Made by a program: the position numbers and the translations under genes
DNA from: Bacteroidales bacterium
GTDB lineage: Bacteria > Bacteroidota > Bacteroidia > Bacteroidales > UBA932
Length of the DNA stretch: 64,000 nt
Direction of reading: 5' to 3'
NCBI GenBank assembly: GCA_020026275.1
Contig: JAHHQQ010000006.1
Coordinates: 26,628-90,627, forward strand
The notes under the pieces: generated by a model
What the model saw: only the letters and a program-made list of their open reading frames with translations
What the model was told of the DNA's origin: nothing
Databases searched by the model: none
In this document: positions 1 through 9,432 of the stretch, in pieces
Layout of the letters: each line of letters begins with the position of its first letter
Position numbering within the stretch: position 1 is the first letter of the stretch

Positions 1-1863
1 AAGTATCTTGCTTCAATTCCCAGATTGTCCATAACAACCGCATCACACCATACGTCATGACAATCATTTCTTCCTGAAGGGGCATTCTATATAGCTGCCA
101 GATTCCATACTTCCGCATCATCTGATATATAGAGATACAATTTCTCCGGCAATCCGATTCCCTGAAGATGATAATTCAAGAAACGTACCATGATATGGTC
201 AACCTCATCCTTCTCAGAAAGGTCCAAGACAATCTCATGATACCCGTTCTCAAATTTCACCCAATGCGGATTATCAGGGTCCTCTTCACCTAGCAAGCCA
301 TCTGCCAGAGCCTTCAGCGAAGGATCAGCGACACTTGCCGCTACGCCAGCGAGTATGTCCGCATACGCCACCTCTGACAATTTCCAATAACGACTGCCAG
401 ATTTCCAGGACATATAGGCCTCATAGGCCTGATCTGATCCGACAGGCTGTCCCGGTCTGAACGGCGAATCCGGATTCTCGACAATTCCATAGAACATAAA
501 AGAAATTATCCGGTCCACACCGGCCACAGAAGCCGCCACCTGTTGGGAGAGGAATCACTGATAAGCAGCCGGAATCAGGGGTCATTCGTTCCTTTCTCCC
601 AGGTGAAATTCTCACAATTGGCCCACATCTCAATGCCAATCTTATCATGTACCTTACGCAGACGCTTCCAGTTTCTCTTCAACTCTGGAAGAGGGGTCGG
701 TTCACGGACACAATCCACCTCATCCTGATAAGCGATGATATCCACCTTCAGCTGAGAAAGAGTCTTCTCATATTCAGGATCATCAAAACCGGACAAGCCC
801 AACCCATAGGGAGAAATCAGTGTCTTCTTGCCCGGAGTCAGTTCATGAGCTTTTTCAACCAGGACATTGACGACATCAACCGCATGTTTCGGAAAGATCG
901 GATTGATGCAATCCTCAACCGGAAGATACCAGCCATAAAAAGCCTCCTTCTCATTGTACAGAGTACCGATCTCATCCATAATCTGCAGCTGACGTTCCTT
1001 GATGGCCGGAATCCGCAGATCATCGTCCTGATTCTGCGCCCATCCAGTGCTCAGGAAAACCTTCATGCCCAATTTGCCGGCTTCATCCAGGATAGTTTCT
1101 ACGGGGCTCTTTTTATTCTCATCATATTGAGGTTCCATCAACTGGGAGGGATAGTATGACTTGCCATCATTGGCCACCTCCATCAGAATCAGGTATTCCA
1201 TTCCCATCCCATGCAGTTCTCTGACCTTCGTCTCCCACAAGACCGGATCATCAGTGTCGGAATCCACTGGATTGATATACTTGTTGCGGACATCCTTATA
1301 GGCCAGATTCATGAAAGATCCTGTTACTGGCAATATCGGACGGGCCTCGACCTGCTTTTCATCACGGACCATAGAGGAAGCCTCCGCATTCTTGCAGGTG
1401 ATCACATCACGGACCTTCTGGTCCAGAGCCACACCTTCAAAACTCTCCTCATAACGGACTGGCTGGAGTTTCTGCAAACGGATGCGAAGCTGGTCATCGG
1501 TCACAGTACCTCCATTCGTCTCAATGCAGTCCAACGCCAGCTGATAGCTCATACGGCAACCTTCCTGGAAACTCATGCTTTGATTGAATGGGCGGTTCTC
1601 CACCTTCACCAGTTCATCCGTATACACAGCCGGTATGCGATCATATCCGATCAATGTTCCAAGGATGCCTGCGGCAGAAGAAGGGTTGCAGCCAGAATCC
1701 TGACCTGCTCTCGTGGCGATATCCATGGTCTTTTCAAAATCACCTTCTCCTTAGAGCAGTCCCAACACGATCGCAGAGATCCGCAGCGGAACCCGTCATG
1801 CCCGGAGACACGATACCGGCGAAATCTGCCTCTATCTGGAAATCCAGACAATTGGCATGAGGA
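1..1863 (-). pseudogene. Broken ADP-ribosylglycohydrolase / DUF4434 fusion protein, continues past the left edge
   Basis: Reading on the minus strand, a short stretch near 1763-1860 encodes the ADP-ribosylglycohydrolase motif FAGIVSPGMTGSAADLCDRVG. After a frame break, 575-1726 gives TRAGQDSGCNPSSAAGILGT and then a DUF4434-type barrel (GMEYLILMEV, AFYGWYLPVEDC, DIIAYQDEVD). About 95 residues expected between the two glycohydrolase motifs are absent. The family motif is normally GQDSDCN, so the metal-site Asp reads Gly here. The barrel ends at an in-frame TGA near 575. The C-terminal part resumes in another frame at 87-539, and a third frame is needed to read on past position 87 toward the window edge. 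No start codon survives: the 5' end is fused to the neighbouring GH2 remnant. It is a pseudogene with deletion, stop and frameshifts. The original role was probably a secreted or periplasmic glycan-locus enzyme (inference). Confidence 0.85.
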
Positions 1864-3768
1864 TTATTCCTCCATCGCCCGCTTCGCGAAATGATAGGAC
1901 GCATTCGGAGTCAGATACCAGTCATACATCTGCCAACATACGTCTGGCCAGCAGGAATTGATCTTCCAGATCATCACGCCTGTAGTGATGTCCCACATCC
2001 GATGATTGGCGGCCTCGAACATTGCCCGATAACCATCCGCATTGAGGAACTGGGTACAATCGGCATATTCCTTCGCCGATTTCGGATCTCCGAACATCGT
2101 CCGGATCGCATTGTCATAGGACATGATAACAATAATTGCTGACATCCCATGCCCCATGCTCTGCCCAGACAGAATCCAAAGGATAGATCGGGCTACCTGC
2201 ATCCGTACGGTCCTCTATATCCGGGATGAATCTGCACAGACTGGCATATACCGGCATGGAAGGAGTTCCCGATTCGTTTCTGAACATCTGGAGATGCACC
2301 TCATCTACCTTATCAAAATAATATTCCACCGGCATCCAGTTGTAGTCCGGTGCGCCATCGTCGGTGGTCCCCGTAGGCAGATCCGGCAGCAGCCAAGGGG
2401 TCAGTGCTTCCACCTCCCAGCTATGGCTGGTTGTCGGAAGATAAGGGCGGGTCTGGTCGATTTCCCGGACCTTCTTCTTCGTCATGCCATAGAGATGCTC
2501 GTCCATCAGCACTTCATTAGCACCAATCCAAGTGATCAGGCACGGATGATTGCGATAACGCAGCATCATATCTTCCACACACGCTACGGCCAGATCATGA
2601 TCCGCCGGATTATGCTCCGTCTCCGTTCCGGCATCATCTGAAAACACTGATAGAACACATGCCACCACATCAGTCCATATTTGTCAAAACTTTCCATCCA
2701 GATTTCTGACGGAGACTGCATGTCTTCACTGCCGATAAGATTGATATTCGCCTCTGCCATGAGACGCGCTTCATCATAAATTCTCTTTTCTGACTCTTCC
2801 AGAAGAATATCAGGCTGGATCCAGCCACCTTTGCAGAATATCCGGCGACCATTGATGAAATAACGTCTTCCTGCCTCCGTTCCAATCCGCACCAGATCCG
2901 AATGGACCTCCCGGATACCGAAATCAAGATCCTTGACATCAGAAACTTTCCAGCCTTCTTCAAAAGTCAGATGAAGATGGTGCAGATACTGCTCTCCGTA
3001 ACCGTTCGGAAACCACAGACAAGTATGCTCCACCAACAGGAATCTGAACTTATCCGAATCCAGGACGATGGTCTTTCTCTCTCCCGGTGCAAGCGCAATC
3101 CAAACCCCCGCTCATCTTCAGCGTCTCATCCTTGAAAAGATCATAAGAATGACCACGGACCGAACACCTTGAGCTGGGTACCCGGATGATCCGTCTGACA
3201 GATCTTGACCGCCAGACAATTCTTCTTTCCAGCCCGGACCAGATCCGTCACATCAAATTTGAACCGACGGAACATGCCGACCACCTCAGAATGATCGGCA
3301 ACCTTCTTTCCATTGATCCAGGCATCCGCTCTGTAATTGATGCCATCCAGATGCAGCCACACCCTCCTGTTCCGGAAAGAAGAAGGCACTTCAATCTCTG
3401 TCCGGTACCAATACGGATCCTGCCACGGATTACGGCCATCGGGAAGATAGCTGCAATGGGCCAGATCCATCTTATCATTGAATTCATCCGACACATCCGG
3501 TATCTGATAGTTGTTCAGTCCGATTCGAGGATCCGGATAGACTCCCTGATGCACCCAATGCATTCAAGACTGTCGCCGGAACCGTGACATCATACCAGTC
3601 TCCATGATCGAACCCCACAGAAGACACCGACCGATCCGGTGCCTGAACCTGCGAAGAATGGATGAGCCGCCAATGTGGAATATCCATCGACTGTGCAGCG
3701 GCGTCCGCCATTCCCAACCAGATGGCAGCACAAGTAAGAACAAGTAATTCACCCAACTTCCTCATCAT
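1864..3768 (-). pseudogene. Broken GH2 exo-beta-glucosaminidase/beta-mannosidase-like gene
   Basis: Five reading-frame segments on the minus strand together trace one GH2 protein. The first has a signal peptide start (MMRKLGELLVLTCAA, 3768) and an N-terminal sugar-binding domain that changes frame near 3565. The second is the jelly-roll domain with WYRTEIEVP and LHLDGINYRADAWINGK. A frame change and deletion around 3036-3140 remove the part after KDETLKMSG. The third carries LWFPNGYGEQYLHHLHLTF and GWIQPD. The fourth has WIGANEV, which contains the GH2 acid/base NE pair, and a candidate nucleophile region NESGTPSMP. The last ends with GVMIWKINSCWPDVCWQ and stops at AMEE, well before the usual C-terminal domains. 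The pattern resembles exo-beta-D-glucosaminidases (CsxA type) more than beta-galactosidases. Immediately beyond the stop lies the ADP-ribosylglycohydrolase remnant, so one deletion probably removed both gene ends. Confidence 0.85.
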
Positions 3769-3780
3769 TCAAAATCCAAC

Positions 3781-5793
3781 TCAATTGAAATAAGTCTGGG
3801 GGAAGTATTGCACTTTGAATCGAGTCAGCTGTCCCTGAAAATCTCCTGTACGGGAAAGAGGAAATACTACTGCAGACTGATAAAGTACCGTTTCGTCTCC
3901 TGCTGTCTTGAATACTTTCCTGTCGAGACTCTGATACAATTCTCCATCAATGAATAAATCGGTACGATTATGTGTACCTCTGATACTGACCGATACTTTC
4001 TTATCTATTGGAAGAACATAATCAAATTCATTTAGATATCCGTCTGCATAGAAACCGAGACATCCATTTTCAGGAGTACGTTGATAGAATATCGCATTAT
4101 TTGATTGGAATAGAATGGTTCCGTTATGCTCAGAAGAAGCCTTGAATTCAAAACTGATTTCATAGTCGAACCCGACTTCCTCCAACGGCAGGTCCATGCC
4201 AGGAAACAAAATAGGTGCTTCGTATGCCACATTGTCATTTCCCGTCGGGACTCTTCCTGAAATGTTGACACCTGGAGCCTCGATCATTCCAGAACAGTTC
4301 TGTTTGAACTGCTCATAAGGCAGACTGTTCTGTCCTGTCCACATTTTCGCAGACAATGTCTGAATGGCAGGAAAAGCTCTATTGTGCAGGTCCTTGCAGG
4401 TGATGCCATTCCCGATGTAGTCATTCCATATTGCAAACATGGCCCCTTTGATTCGCCGGTCGTCTCTAGAAAACTCTTTTTCATCAAACTTGTAAGGTTC
4501 CCAATGTTCATACAACCATCTGGTGTCCAGATAATCGTGATAATAGAGAGTGGTCAAGGGAAGAATATACAGTTGGCTGCACAAAACATTCAAGATGTCA
4601 AAGCCCTTGTCAAGCATGACTGCCGGGTCAGCATAGCCATTGAACCAGATATCAAGCAAGACTTCATCAGATTTGACAGAAGAAGTTCCGTCTGCATGAG
4701 TCAATGCGCCCCAAGCGACAGCCTTCTTCCCATAACTTTCCACCAGCCTGATGTAATGGTCCGTAAATTGACGGAATCGTTCCACGACAACCGGATCTTC
4801 ATTGGAATACTCGTCCGTTCCGATATGCACTTCTTCACCTCTGAATATCGGCTGGTCCCCTGAGAGATATTCACACAGAAGAGAATCCAAGAATTCATAG
4901 GTTTCCTTTTTGAATAGGTTGAGATGATCCGGTCCATACTTTTCACTGGCCAAGCTGGGACGATAACGTGTAAATGCCAAAGAATGTGCTGGCATGTCAA
5001 TTTCAGGCACAATCGTCACATTGTATTGTTCTGCCAGCTTCTGCAGCTCAACAAATTCCTTTTTTGTATAATGTTCTTCAAGATCGGCCAATCCAGGAAA
5101 TGTTTCCGACTCCAACCTGAAAGATGCAGGAGTACGGTCCCAAGAATCTTCAAAATGTCTTTTGAAACCATTGTCATTCAGATGAAGTTGAAAATAATTC
5201 ATCTTATAGCATGACATCAGTTTCACATAATCGCATAAGAAGGAAATCGGTACAAATTTCCGACCTACATCCAACATGAATCCTCTCTTGGGATAATTTG
5301 GCCAGTCCGTCATCTGTCCTCTAGGCAAAGAGTCCGGGTCCTTTGACAACATTTGGAGCAATGTCCTGGTTCCCCAGAAGAGACCTTCTGGAGCAATACT
5401 TGTCAATTGGACGGCATTGCCGATTGTCATTTCATATTTTTCCGGATTCTCTTCCTCTGTCTTTTTTTCAGACAAGGTCATAAAGATGTCTCCATCACGA
5501 AAATGTCTGGAAAAAGACACCTTATACTTATATCCCGTCAAATCATGCAGATCAGAGGCAAAAATTCTGGCCATACCGGACAACTCATGATGAAATCTTC
5601 GATCTACCACAATACGTCTGGCCAATACACAGCAGCCTTCATCCCCTTTCCACTCCTGTATCTCAGGTATCACAACAGGTCTGGCATTCTCGGCAAGAAG
5701 CGTCTGGTGGAAAGACAGAGACGAGAACAGCAGCAAAAGCAATATAAGGCCACATCTTCTGGGGCATGGTACGCAATCAATTCTAAAGTTCAT
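3781..5793 (-). CDS. GH20 beta-N-acetylhexosaminidase with C-terminal LamG-like domain
   Basis: This is a secreted exo-acting beta-hexosaminidase that would remove terminal beta-GlcNAc or GalNAc from glycans. The start chosen is the ATG at 5793, because it precedes a clear signal peptide (LILLLLLFSSLSF) and gives an 11-base overlap with the upstream DUF4434 gene. The open frame itself extends further upstream. An N-terminal GH20b-like domain comes first. The barrel follows with YPKRGFMLDVGRKFVP, QLHLNDN, PEIDMPAHS and the catalytic Asp-Glu pair at residues 327-328 in HIGTDEYS. Most GH20 enzymes have GGDE there, so the Gly-to-Thr change before the pair is a minor oddity. Roughly the last 140 residues form a concanavalin-like beta-sandwich (VSVSIRGTHNRTDLFIDGELY), probably for carbohydrate binding. 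It is the last intact gene of the first locus. Confidence 0.93.
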   Translation of the reverse strand: MNFRIDCVPCPRRCGLILLLLLFSSLSFHQTLLAENARPVVIPEIQEWKGDEGCCVLARRIVVDRRFHHELSGMARIFASDLHDLTGYKYKVSFSRHFRDGDIFMTLSEKKTEEENPEKYEMTIGNAVQLTSIAPEGLFWGTRTLLQMLSKDPDSLPRGQMTDWPNYPKRGFMLDVGRKFVPISFLCDYVKLMSCYKMNYFQLHLNDNGFKRHFEDSWDRTPASFRLESETFPGLADLEEHYTKKEFVELQKLAEQYNVTIVPEIDMPAHSLAFTRYRPSLASEKYGPDHLNLFKKETYEFLDSLLCEYLSGDQPIFRGEEVHIGTDEYSNEDPVVVERFRQFTDHYIRLVESYGKKAVAWGALTHADGTSSVKSDEVLLDIWFNGYADPAVMLDKGFDILNVLCSQLYILPLTTLYYHDYLDTRWLYEHWEPYKFDEKEFSRDDRRIKGAMFAIWNDYIGNGITCKDLHNRAFPAIQTLSAKMWTGQNSLPYEQFKQNCSGMIEAPGVNISGRVPTGNDNVAYEAPILFPGMDLPLEEVGFDYEISFEFKASSEHNGTILFQSNNAIFYQRTPENGCLGFYADGYLNEFDYVLPIDKKVSVSIRGTHNRTDLFIDGELYQSLDRKVFKTAGDETVLYQSAVVFPLSRTGDFQGQLTRFKVQYFPQTYFN

Positions 5794-6859
5794 TTCTATG
5801 CTGTTCCAGATATTTGTCATGCCAGGCGGTATAATCCCGGTAAAGTTTGAAAGTTGATTCAGGACCGGCGACAATATCCGTTTCCGGCTTATTTATCAAA
5901 CCCAAATACTGATAGCAGAGTATCTTGTCCACATAAGGGGAAATGGCTTCCATCTGCTTTAGAATACGGGTATCAAAATCGGCAGAGAGCAGATTCCCCC
6001 CATTGCCGTCTGCAAAATAGAACAGTTCCAGATCGGCCCACAATCTAGCTCTGGAAGCTTTTGCATGAGCCTTGTATAGAATTTCATAGTAACCGGAAAT
6101 ATCTTCCAATTTGGAATGAGTGGCACCGACTCCATCTTGATATGCAATGATATCAATGTTCATCTTCTCCAGTTGACGTACAAAATGTGCATCATTTCTG
6201 GCCACCTTAATATAATAAGGAGCTATCATATTGACACAATTGGGAACAAGACGTTGAGCCATATCGGCACAAGCATTGACATAATCAAGACAAGCATCCA
6301 CAAAATAAGGCTGCAACATTGCCTCATTAGGAAAATACCAACCGTAGAAACTCTCATGATGAGAGTATTTCTCAGCGATCTCTTCCATAGCGGCAAACCG
6401 CAACTTCTGGACATCCTTATCCACCATCATGGTGAAAGCATCCAAATCTCCCCAGAAGTCATTGCTTACAAAAAATTTGATACCACATTCATCTGCCGCA
6501 GACAATATTTCCTCCAACGGATCTTCACAGCCCATTTGAATTTTGGGAGCAAGCCGGGATGGATAGAACGGTCTGCCTTTCATGGCGACTCCCATGAGAA
6601 CAAGATATTCCAACCCGAAATCATGCATCTCAAAGATTTTTCTTCTCCACTGATCTGCCGTAAATTGAGTCAAGGCCTCATTCCACAAGTTGCCTTCCGA
6701 AGCGGAATGTCTGAATTCTATCCATGAACCGCTTATTGGCTTGATATTGCACACCTTCTCATTCTTCTTCCTCGGTGTTGCCACTACATTGCCGGAAGCC
6801 AAAGCGATACCGCCGGCTCCCAGCATCCTTAAAAAATTTCTTCTGTTGATTACATTCAT
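5783..6859 (-). CDS. DUF4434 TIM-barrel protein with Tat-like signal
   Basis: A 358-residue protein starting with a twin-arginine-like leader (RRNFLRMLGAGG) followed by a single DUF4434 domain. Family landmarks are GSWIEFRH near the start, LEYLVLMGVAMKGRPFYPS, SHHESFYGWYFPNEA, NIDIIAYQDGVG and KILCYQYLGL. DUF4434 proteins resemble glycoside-hydrolase barrels and occur in Bacteroidota glycan loci. Their reaction is not established, so the enzyme role is inferred. Conserved Glu and Asp residues in YFPNEA and YQDG are the obvious catalytic candidates by analogy with retaining glycosidases. The gene lies 32 bases after its DUF4434 neighbour and overlaps the GH20 gene by 11 bases, consistent with one operon. 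Confidence 0.88.
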   Translation of the reverse strand: MNVINRRNFLRMLGAGGIALASGNVVATPRKKNEKVCNIKPISGSWIEFRHSASEGNLWNEALTQFTADQWRRKIFEMHDFGLEYLVLMGVAMKGRPFYPSRLAPKIQMGCEDPLEEILSAADECGIKFFVSNDFWGDLDAFTMMVDKDVQKLRFAAMEEIAEKYSHHESFYGWYFPNEAMLQPYFVDACLDYVNACADMAQRLVPNCVNMIAPYYIKVARNDAHFVRQLEKMNIDIIAYQDGVGATHSKLEDISGYYEILYKAHAKASRARLWADLELFYFADGNGGNLLSADFDTRILKQMEAISPYVDKILCYQYLGLINKPETDIVAGPESTFKLYRDYTAWHDKYLEQHRNEL

Positions 6860-6891
6860 ATGATCATCTCATCTTTATTGATGTGAACAAA

Positions 6892-8271
6892 TCAATTTCT
6901 TTTCCGAGTCAACTGCTCCAGATATCTTCTGTAGCCATTGAACAAATCTATAGTTCTCTCCTCGCCCACTCGGACCGACATTTCCGGATCATTGAACACG
7001 CCAGGGAACTGATAGCAAAGTATTTTCTCAAAATTGTCAAACAGATTCAAATCATGAATAATCTGTTCTACAGGACGAGGATAGAGTGAATTGTCCGGAT
7101 TGAACAAAAAGGTTTCCAAATCAAACCAGAGATGGGCTTTTTTCTCATCACATACCTTCTGCAGATATTCAGCAGCTTCCTTGCCGGTCAAGTCATTTTC
7201 CGGCATACGAGCAAAACCAAAAGGACAAAGAATATCAAGATGCTCCATCAAAGCCGGATAGGTGTCCATTCCTTGAGGCACCAAGAAACTATTGGTCGCC
7301 AGCATTATCGGCTTACCTGGTGCAAAACTATTGCAATAGGATTTGAATTCACGGAAAAAATCGACAATCTCTTTCTTGCGTCGGATCTGCCCTTCTTTCG
7401 TCGCTTCCCAATTGTCCAGACTGCCTCCGCTCTCCTCTGAAACATAGAATGCATAGAACGATTCGTGGTGACCATACATGTCCCACAACTCCTTGGCCAC
7501 TCTCTTGTGCCACTCCAGTGATTCTGGTGTAAAGTCGAACCATGCAAACATACCGACTCCTACCAACACCTGCATACCCAATTTGTCCGCTTCGGAAAGA
7601 ACTGCCTCAATCGGATCTTCTGCGGCAATCGGCATTCTTCCTTTATAGAGTTTGGATGGATAGAACGCCTTTCCATCATAATTGTTTACATCCAAGTTGT
7701 GTGCTCCAATATAGTACTGGTTGCGGAAAACTTCTTGAATGACAATCATGTTCATATCAATCTTGTGCATTGACCTGACCATTTCCTGCCATTGGCCATC
7801 CGTCAATTTCTTGACATCCTGGTTCCAATGCTTCCCTTCTTCTTCACTCCAATGATAAAATCCCATCCAGGCACCTGAAATCTGCTGGATGGAACGGATT
7901 TCAGAAGAGATGATTTCAACCGTCTGTCTTTTTCTAACTGTTTTTCTTCCTTGGGAGACTTTCAAGATAACTTCATGTCTTCCAACCTTTCCGGCAGTCG
8001 GCACGACCACTTTGACGACCTCTGATTTACCGGGAGCCAACACGACTTGCTGTTTTGCAAGAAGATGGCTTTTCTTCTCCTTGTCCAAATACAAAGACAC
8101 ATTGAATGTCTGCTGTTGATTGCTTTCATTCAATATTCCTCCACGGATATCCAAATTTACCTTGTCAGTAATTTTTCCTGGAGGAATAAGTGTAAGATGT
8201 ACTCCATCCCCTGCAAAAGAAAATGGCAGGGCGAGATAAAATAATATCAATGTCAACAATAATCTTTTCAT
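6892..8271 (-). CDS. DUF4434 protein with N-terminal Ig-like domain
   Basis: The ATG at 8271 is preferred. The open frame reaches 8286 only through a TTG codon, and MKRLLLTLILFYLALPFSFA is a standard signal peptide. After it comes a beta-rich domain of about 100 residues (VNLDIRGGILNESNQQQTF, LLAKQQVVLAPGKSEVVKV), resembling an immunoglobulin-like module. A DUF4434 barrel follows (ISGAWMGFYHWSEEEG, KAFYPSKLYKG, GHHESFYAFYVSEESGG, KILCYQFPGV). The YVSEESG segment corresponds to YFPNEA in the paralogue just downstream. It sits 17 bases after the phosphatase gene. Two different DUF4434 proteins side by side suggest they act on different linkages of the same substrate, which is inference. Confidence 0.88.
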   Translation of the reverse strand: MKRLLLTLILFYLALPFSFAGDGVHLTLIPPGKITDKVNLDIRGGILNESNQQQTFNVSLYLDKEKKSHLLAKQQVVLAPGKSEVVKVVVPTAGKVGRHEVILKVSQGRKTVRKRQTVEIISSEIRSIQQISGAWMGFYHWSEEEGKHWNQDVKKLTDGQWQEMVRSMHKIDMNMIVIQEVFRNQYYIGAHNLDVNNYDGKAFYPSKLYKGRMPIAAEDPIEAVLSEADKLGMQVLVGVGMFAWFDFTPESLEWHKRVAKELWDMYGHHESFYAFYVSEESGGSLDNWEATKEGQIRRKKEIVDFFREFKSYCNSFAPGKPIMLATNSFLVPQGMDTYPALMEHLDILCPFGFARMPENDLTGKEAAEYLQKVCDEKKAHLWFDLETFLFNPDNSLYPRPVEQIIHDLNLFDNFEKILCYQFPGVFNDPEMSVRVGEERTIDLFNGYRRYLEQLTRKRN

Positions 8272-8288
8272 TTCTGTCCAATTCAATT

Positions 8289-9338
8289 TTACATAAAACT
8301 ATCAGGATACGTGATTCGAGTATCTCTCTCGCCACCTGCCAAACAGATGTACGTATCGAACTTTCTCTCCCCTTCATGGAGAATTATGGAACGGGCACCG
8401 TTCGGTATGTCGTTATATACGGTATTGCCTCCGGAATAACGACCATATGCCAACAATATTTCCATATACCTGACGGCATAGTCATTATCATGATCGTGGC
8501 CACAGAACATCGCCATCATGTCCCCACATTCCTTTGCCGCAGTAAAGAATCCAGAATTGACAATCGGGCAGCACACCCCTTCTCCCTTGACTCCGAATAT
8601 CCTATATTTTTCCTGCATCACGGCATCACGATATTCCGGTAGAGGAATATGAAAGAAGGCCATTGACGGAAGAGGTTTTCCATCATTCATTTCTGTAAAG
8701 ATGGCACTTTGTTTCCTGTACCAATCAATCTGGTCATGCCTGATCCAATCATATCCCGGTACAGAGGAGAGTTTGGAATAAGAATGGGAATCAAGACAAT
8801 AAAGTGCCGCCGCCAATTTGTTGTCCAATCCAGAAGACATGACAGGAATCACAAAGTCAGGAGCTTCATCAGTGACTCTCTTCGGCATAATTGCCCCTTT
8901 CTTTTTTACAATATAGTCATACAGTTCCGGACGGCTGTGATCATATTCGTCATCGTGGTTACCAAAGACCAAAGCAAACGGAATGTTACGATCCGTCACC
9001 AATCCCAAAACGGTATCCAAGCCAGTGAAGGTTCCATTCGAAAAAACCACATCACCGGTAAACATGACGAAATCCGGCTTCTCAATATCAAGCAACTCAT
9101 TCATCCGATCTATTGAAATCTGGGAATTCATCGGATCATCCACTTTGTAATGACAATCTGTAATTTGAAGAATCTTGAGACGTCCGTCTGGATTGAACTT
9201 CAAATATTTTCCATCATTTATCAATTTCTTTGAACTTGGCTTTACTAATGATTTGGTCATTTCCTGAGCGCCTGCCTGTTCTGCCATCAGCGCAAAGCTA
9301 CCTGCGCCGACATACTTTACAAAATCACGTCTGTTCAT
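8289..9338 (-). CDS. Calcineurin-like metallophosphoesterase, Tat-like signal
   Basis: A 349-residue exported phosphoesterase. It begins with RRDFVKYVGAGS, a twin-arginine-like leader. The metal-binding blocks of the calcineurin superfamily are all present in order: LQITDCHYKVDD, MFTGDVVFSNG, VFGNHDDE and FCGHDHDNDY. Overall it resembles the Bacteroidota type annotated as metallophosphoesterase or purple-acid-phosphatase-like (DcrA family). It would hydrolyse phosphomonoesters or diesters in the periplasm or at the surface. The substrate cannot be read from sequence. It lies between the SusE-position lipoprotein and the two DUF4434 genes, so it probably belongs to the same glycan locus, although a strong hairpin separates it from the lipoprotein. 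Confidence 0.9.
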   Translation of the reverse strand: MNRRDFVKYVGAGSFALMAEQAGAQEMTKSLVKPSSKKLINDGKYLKFNPDGRLKILQITDCHYKVDDPMNSQISIDRMNELLDIEKPDFVMFTGDVVFSNGTFTGLDTVLGLVTDRNIPFALVFGNHDDEYDHSRPELYDYIVKKKGAIMPKRVTDEAPDFVIPVMSSGLDNKLAAALYCLDSHSYSKLSSVPGYDWIRHDQIDWYRKQSAIFTEMNDGKPLPSMAFFHIPLPEYRDAVMQEKYRIFGVKGEGVCCPIVNSGFFTAAKECGDMMAMFCGHDHDNDYAVRYMEILLAYGRYSGGNTVYNDIPNGARSIILHEGERKFDTYICLAGGERDTRITYPDSFM

Positions 9339-9362
9339 GTCTTACGAAATTTTTTATCAAAC

Positions 9363-9392
9363 TTCCGGTGTGCCGGCTCCGGCACACCGGAA
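9363..9392. repeat. Perfect 12-bp inverted repeat in an intergenic gap
   Basis: TTCCGGTGTGCC at 9363-9374 is followed, after six bases, by its exact complement at 9381-9392. It lies in the 94-base gap between the SusE-position gene and the phosphatase gene. On the minus strand the stem is followed by GTTTGATAAAAAATT, so no clean U-run is present. It could be a weak terminator or a transcript-stabilising hairpin that lets the Sus genes be expressed at a different level from the downstream enzymes. Confidence 0.6.
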
Positions 9393-9432
9393 AATCAAAT
9401 TAAAAGATGGTGAATTGCACCATTCATTCTGT

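Noticed and set aside
1211..1894. Long plus-strand frame opposite the DUF4434 remnant
   Set aside because: It has no family motifs and lies antisense to a recognisable, though broken, protein sequence.
4384..4863. Plus-strand frame opposite GH20
   Set aside because: It is antisense to the conserved GH20 barrel and has no motif of its own.
9363..9392. Hairpin as a strong terminator
   Set aside because: The stem is strong but no U run follows, so it is listed as an inverted repeat only.
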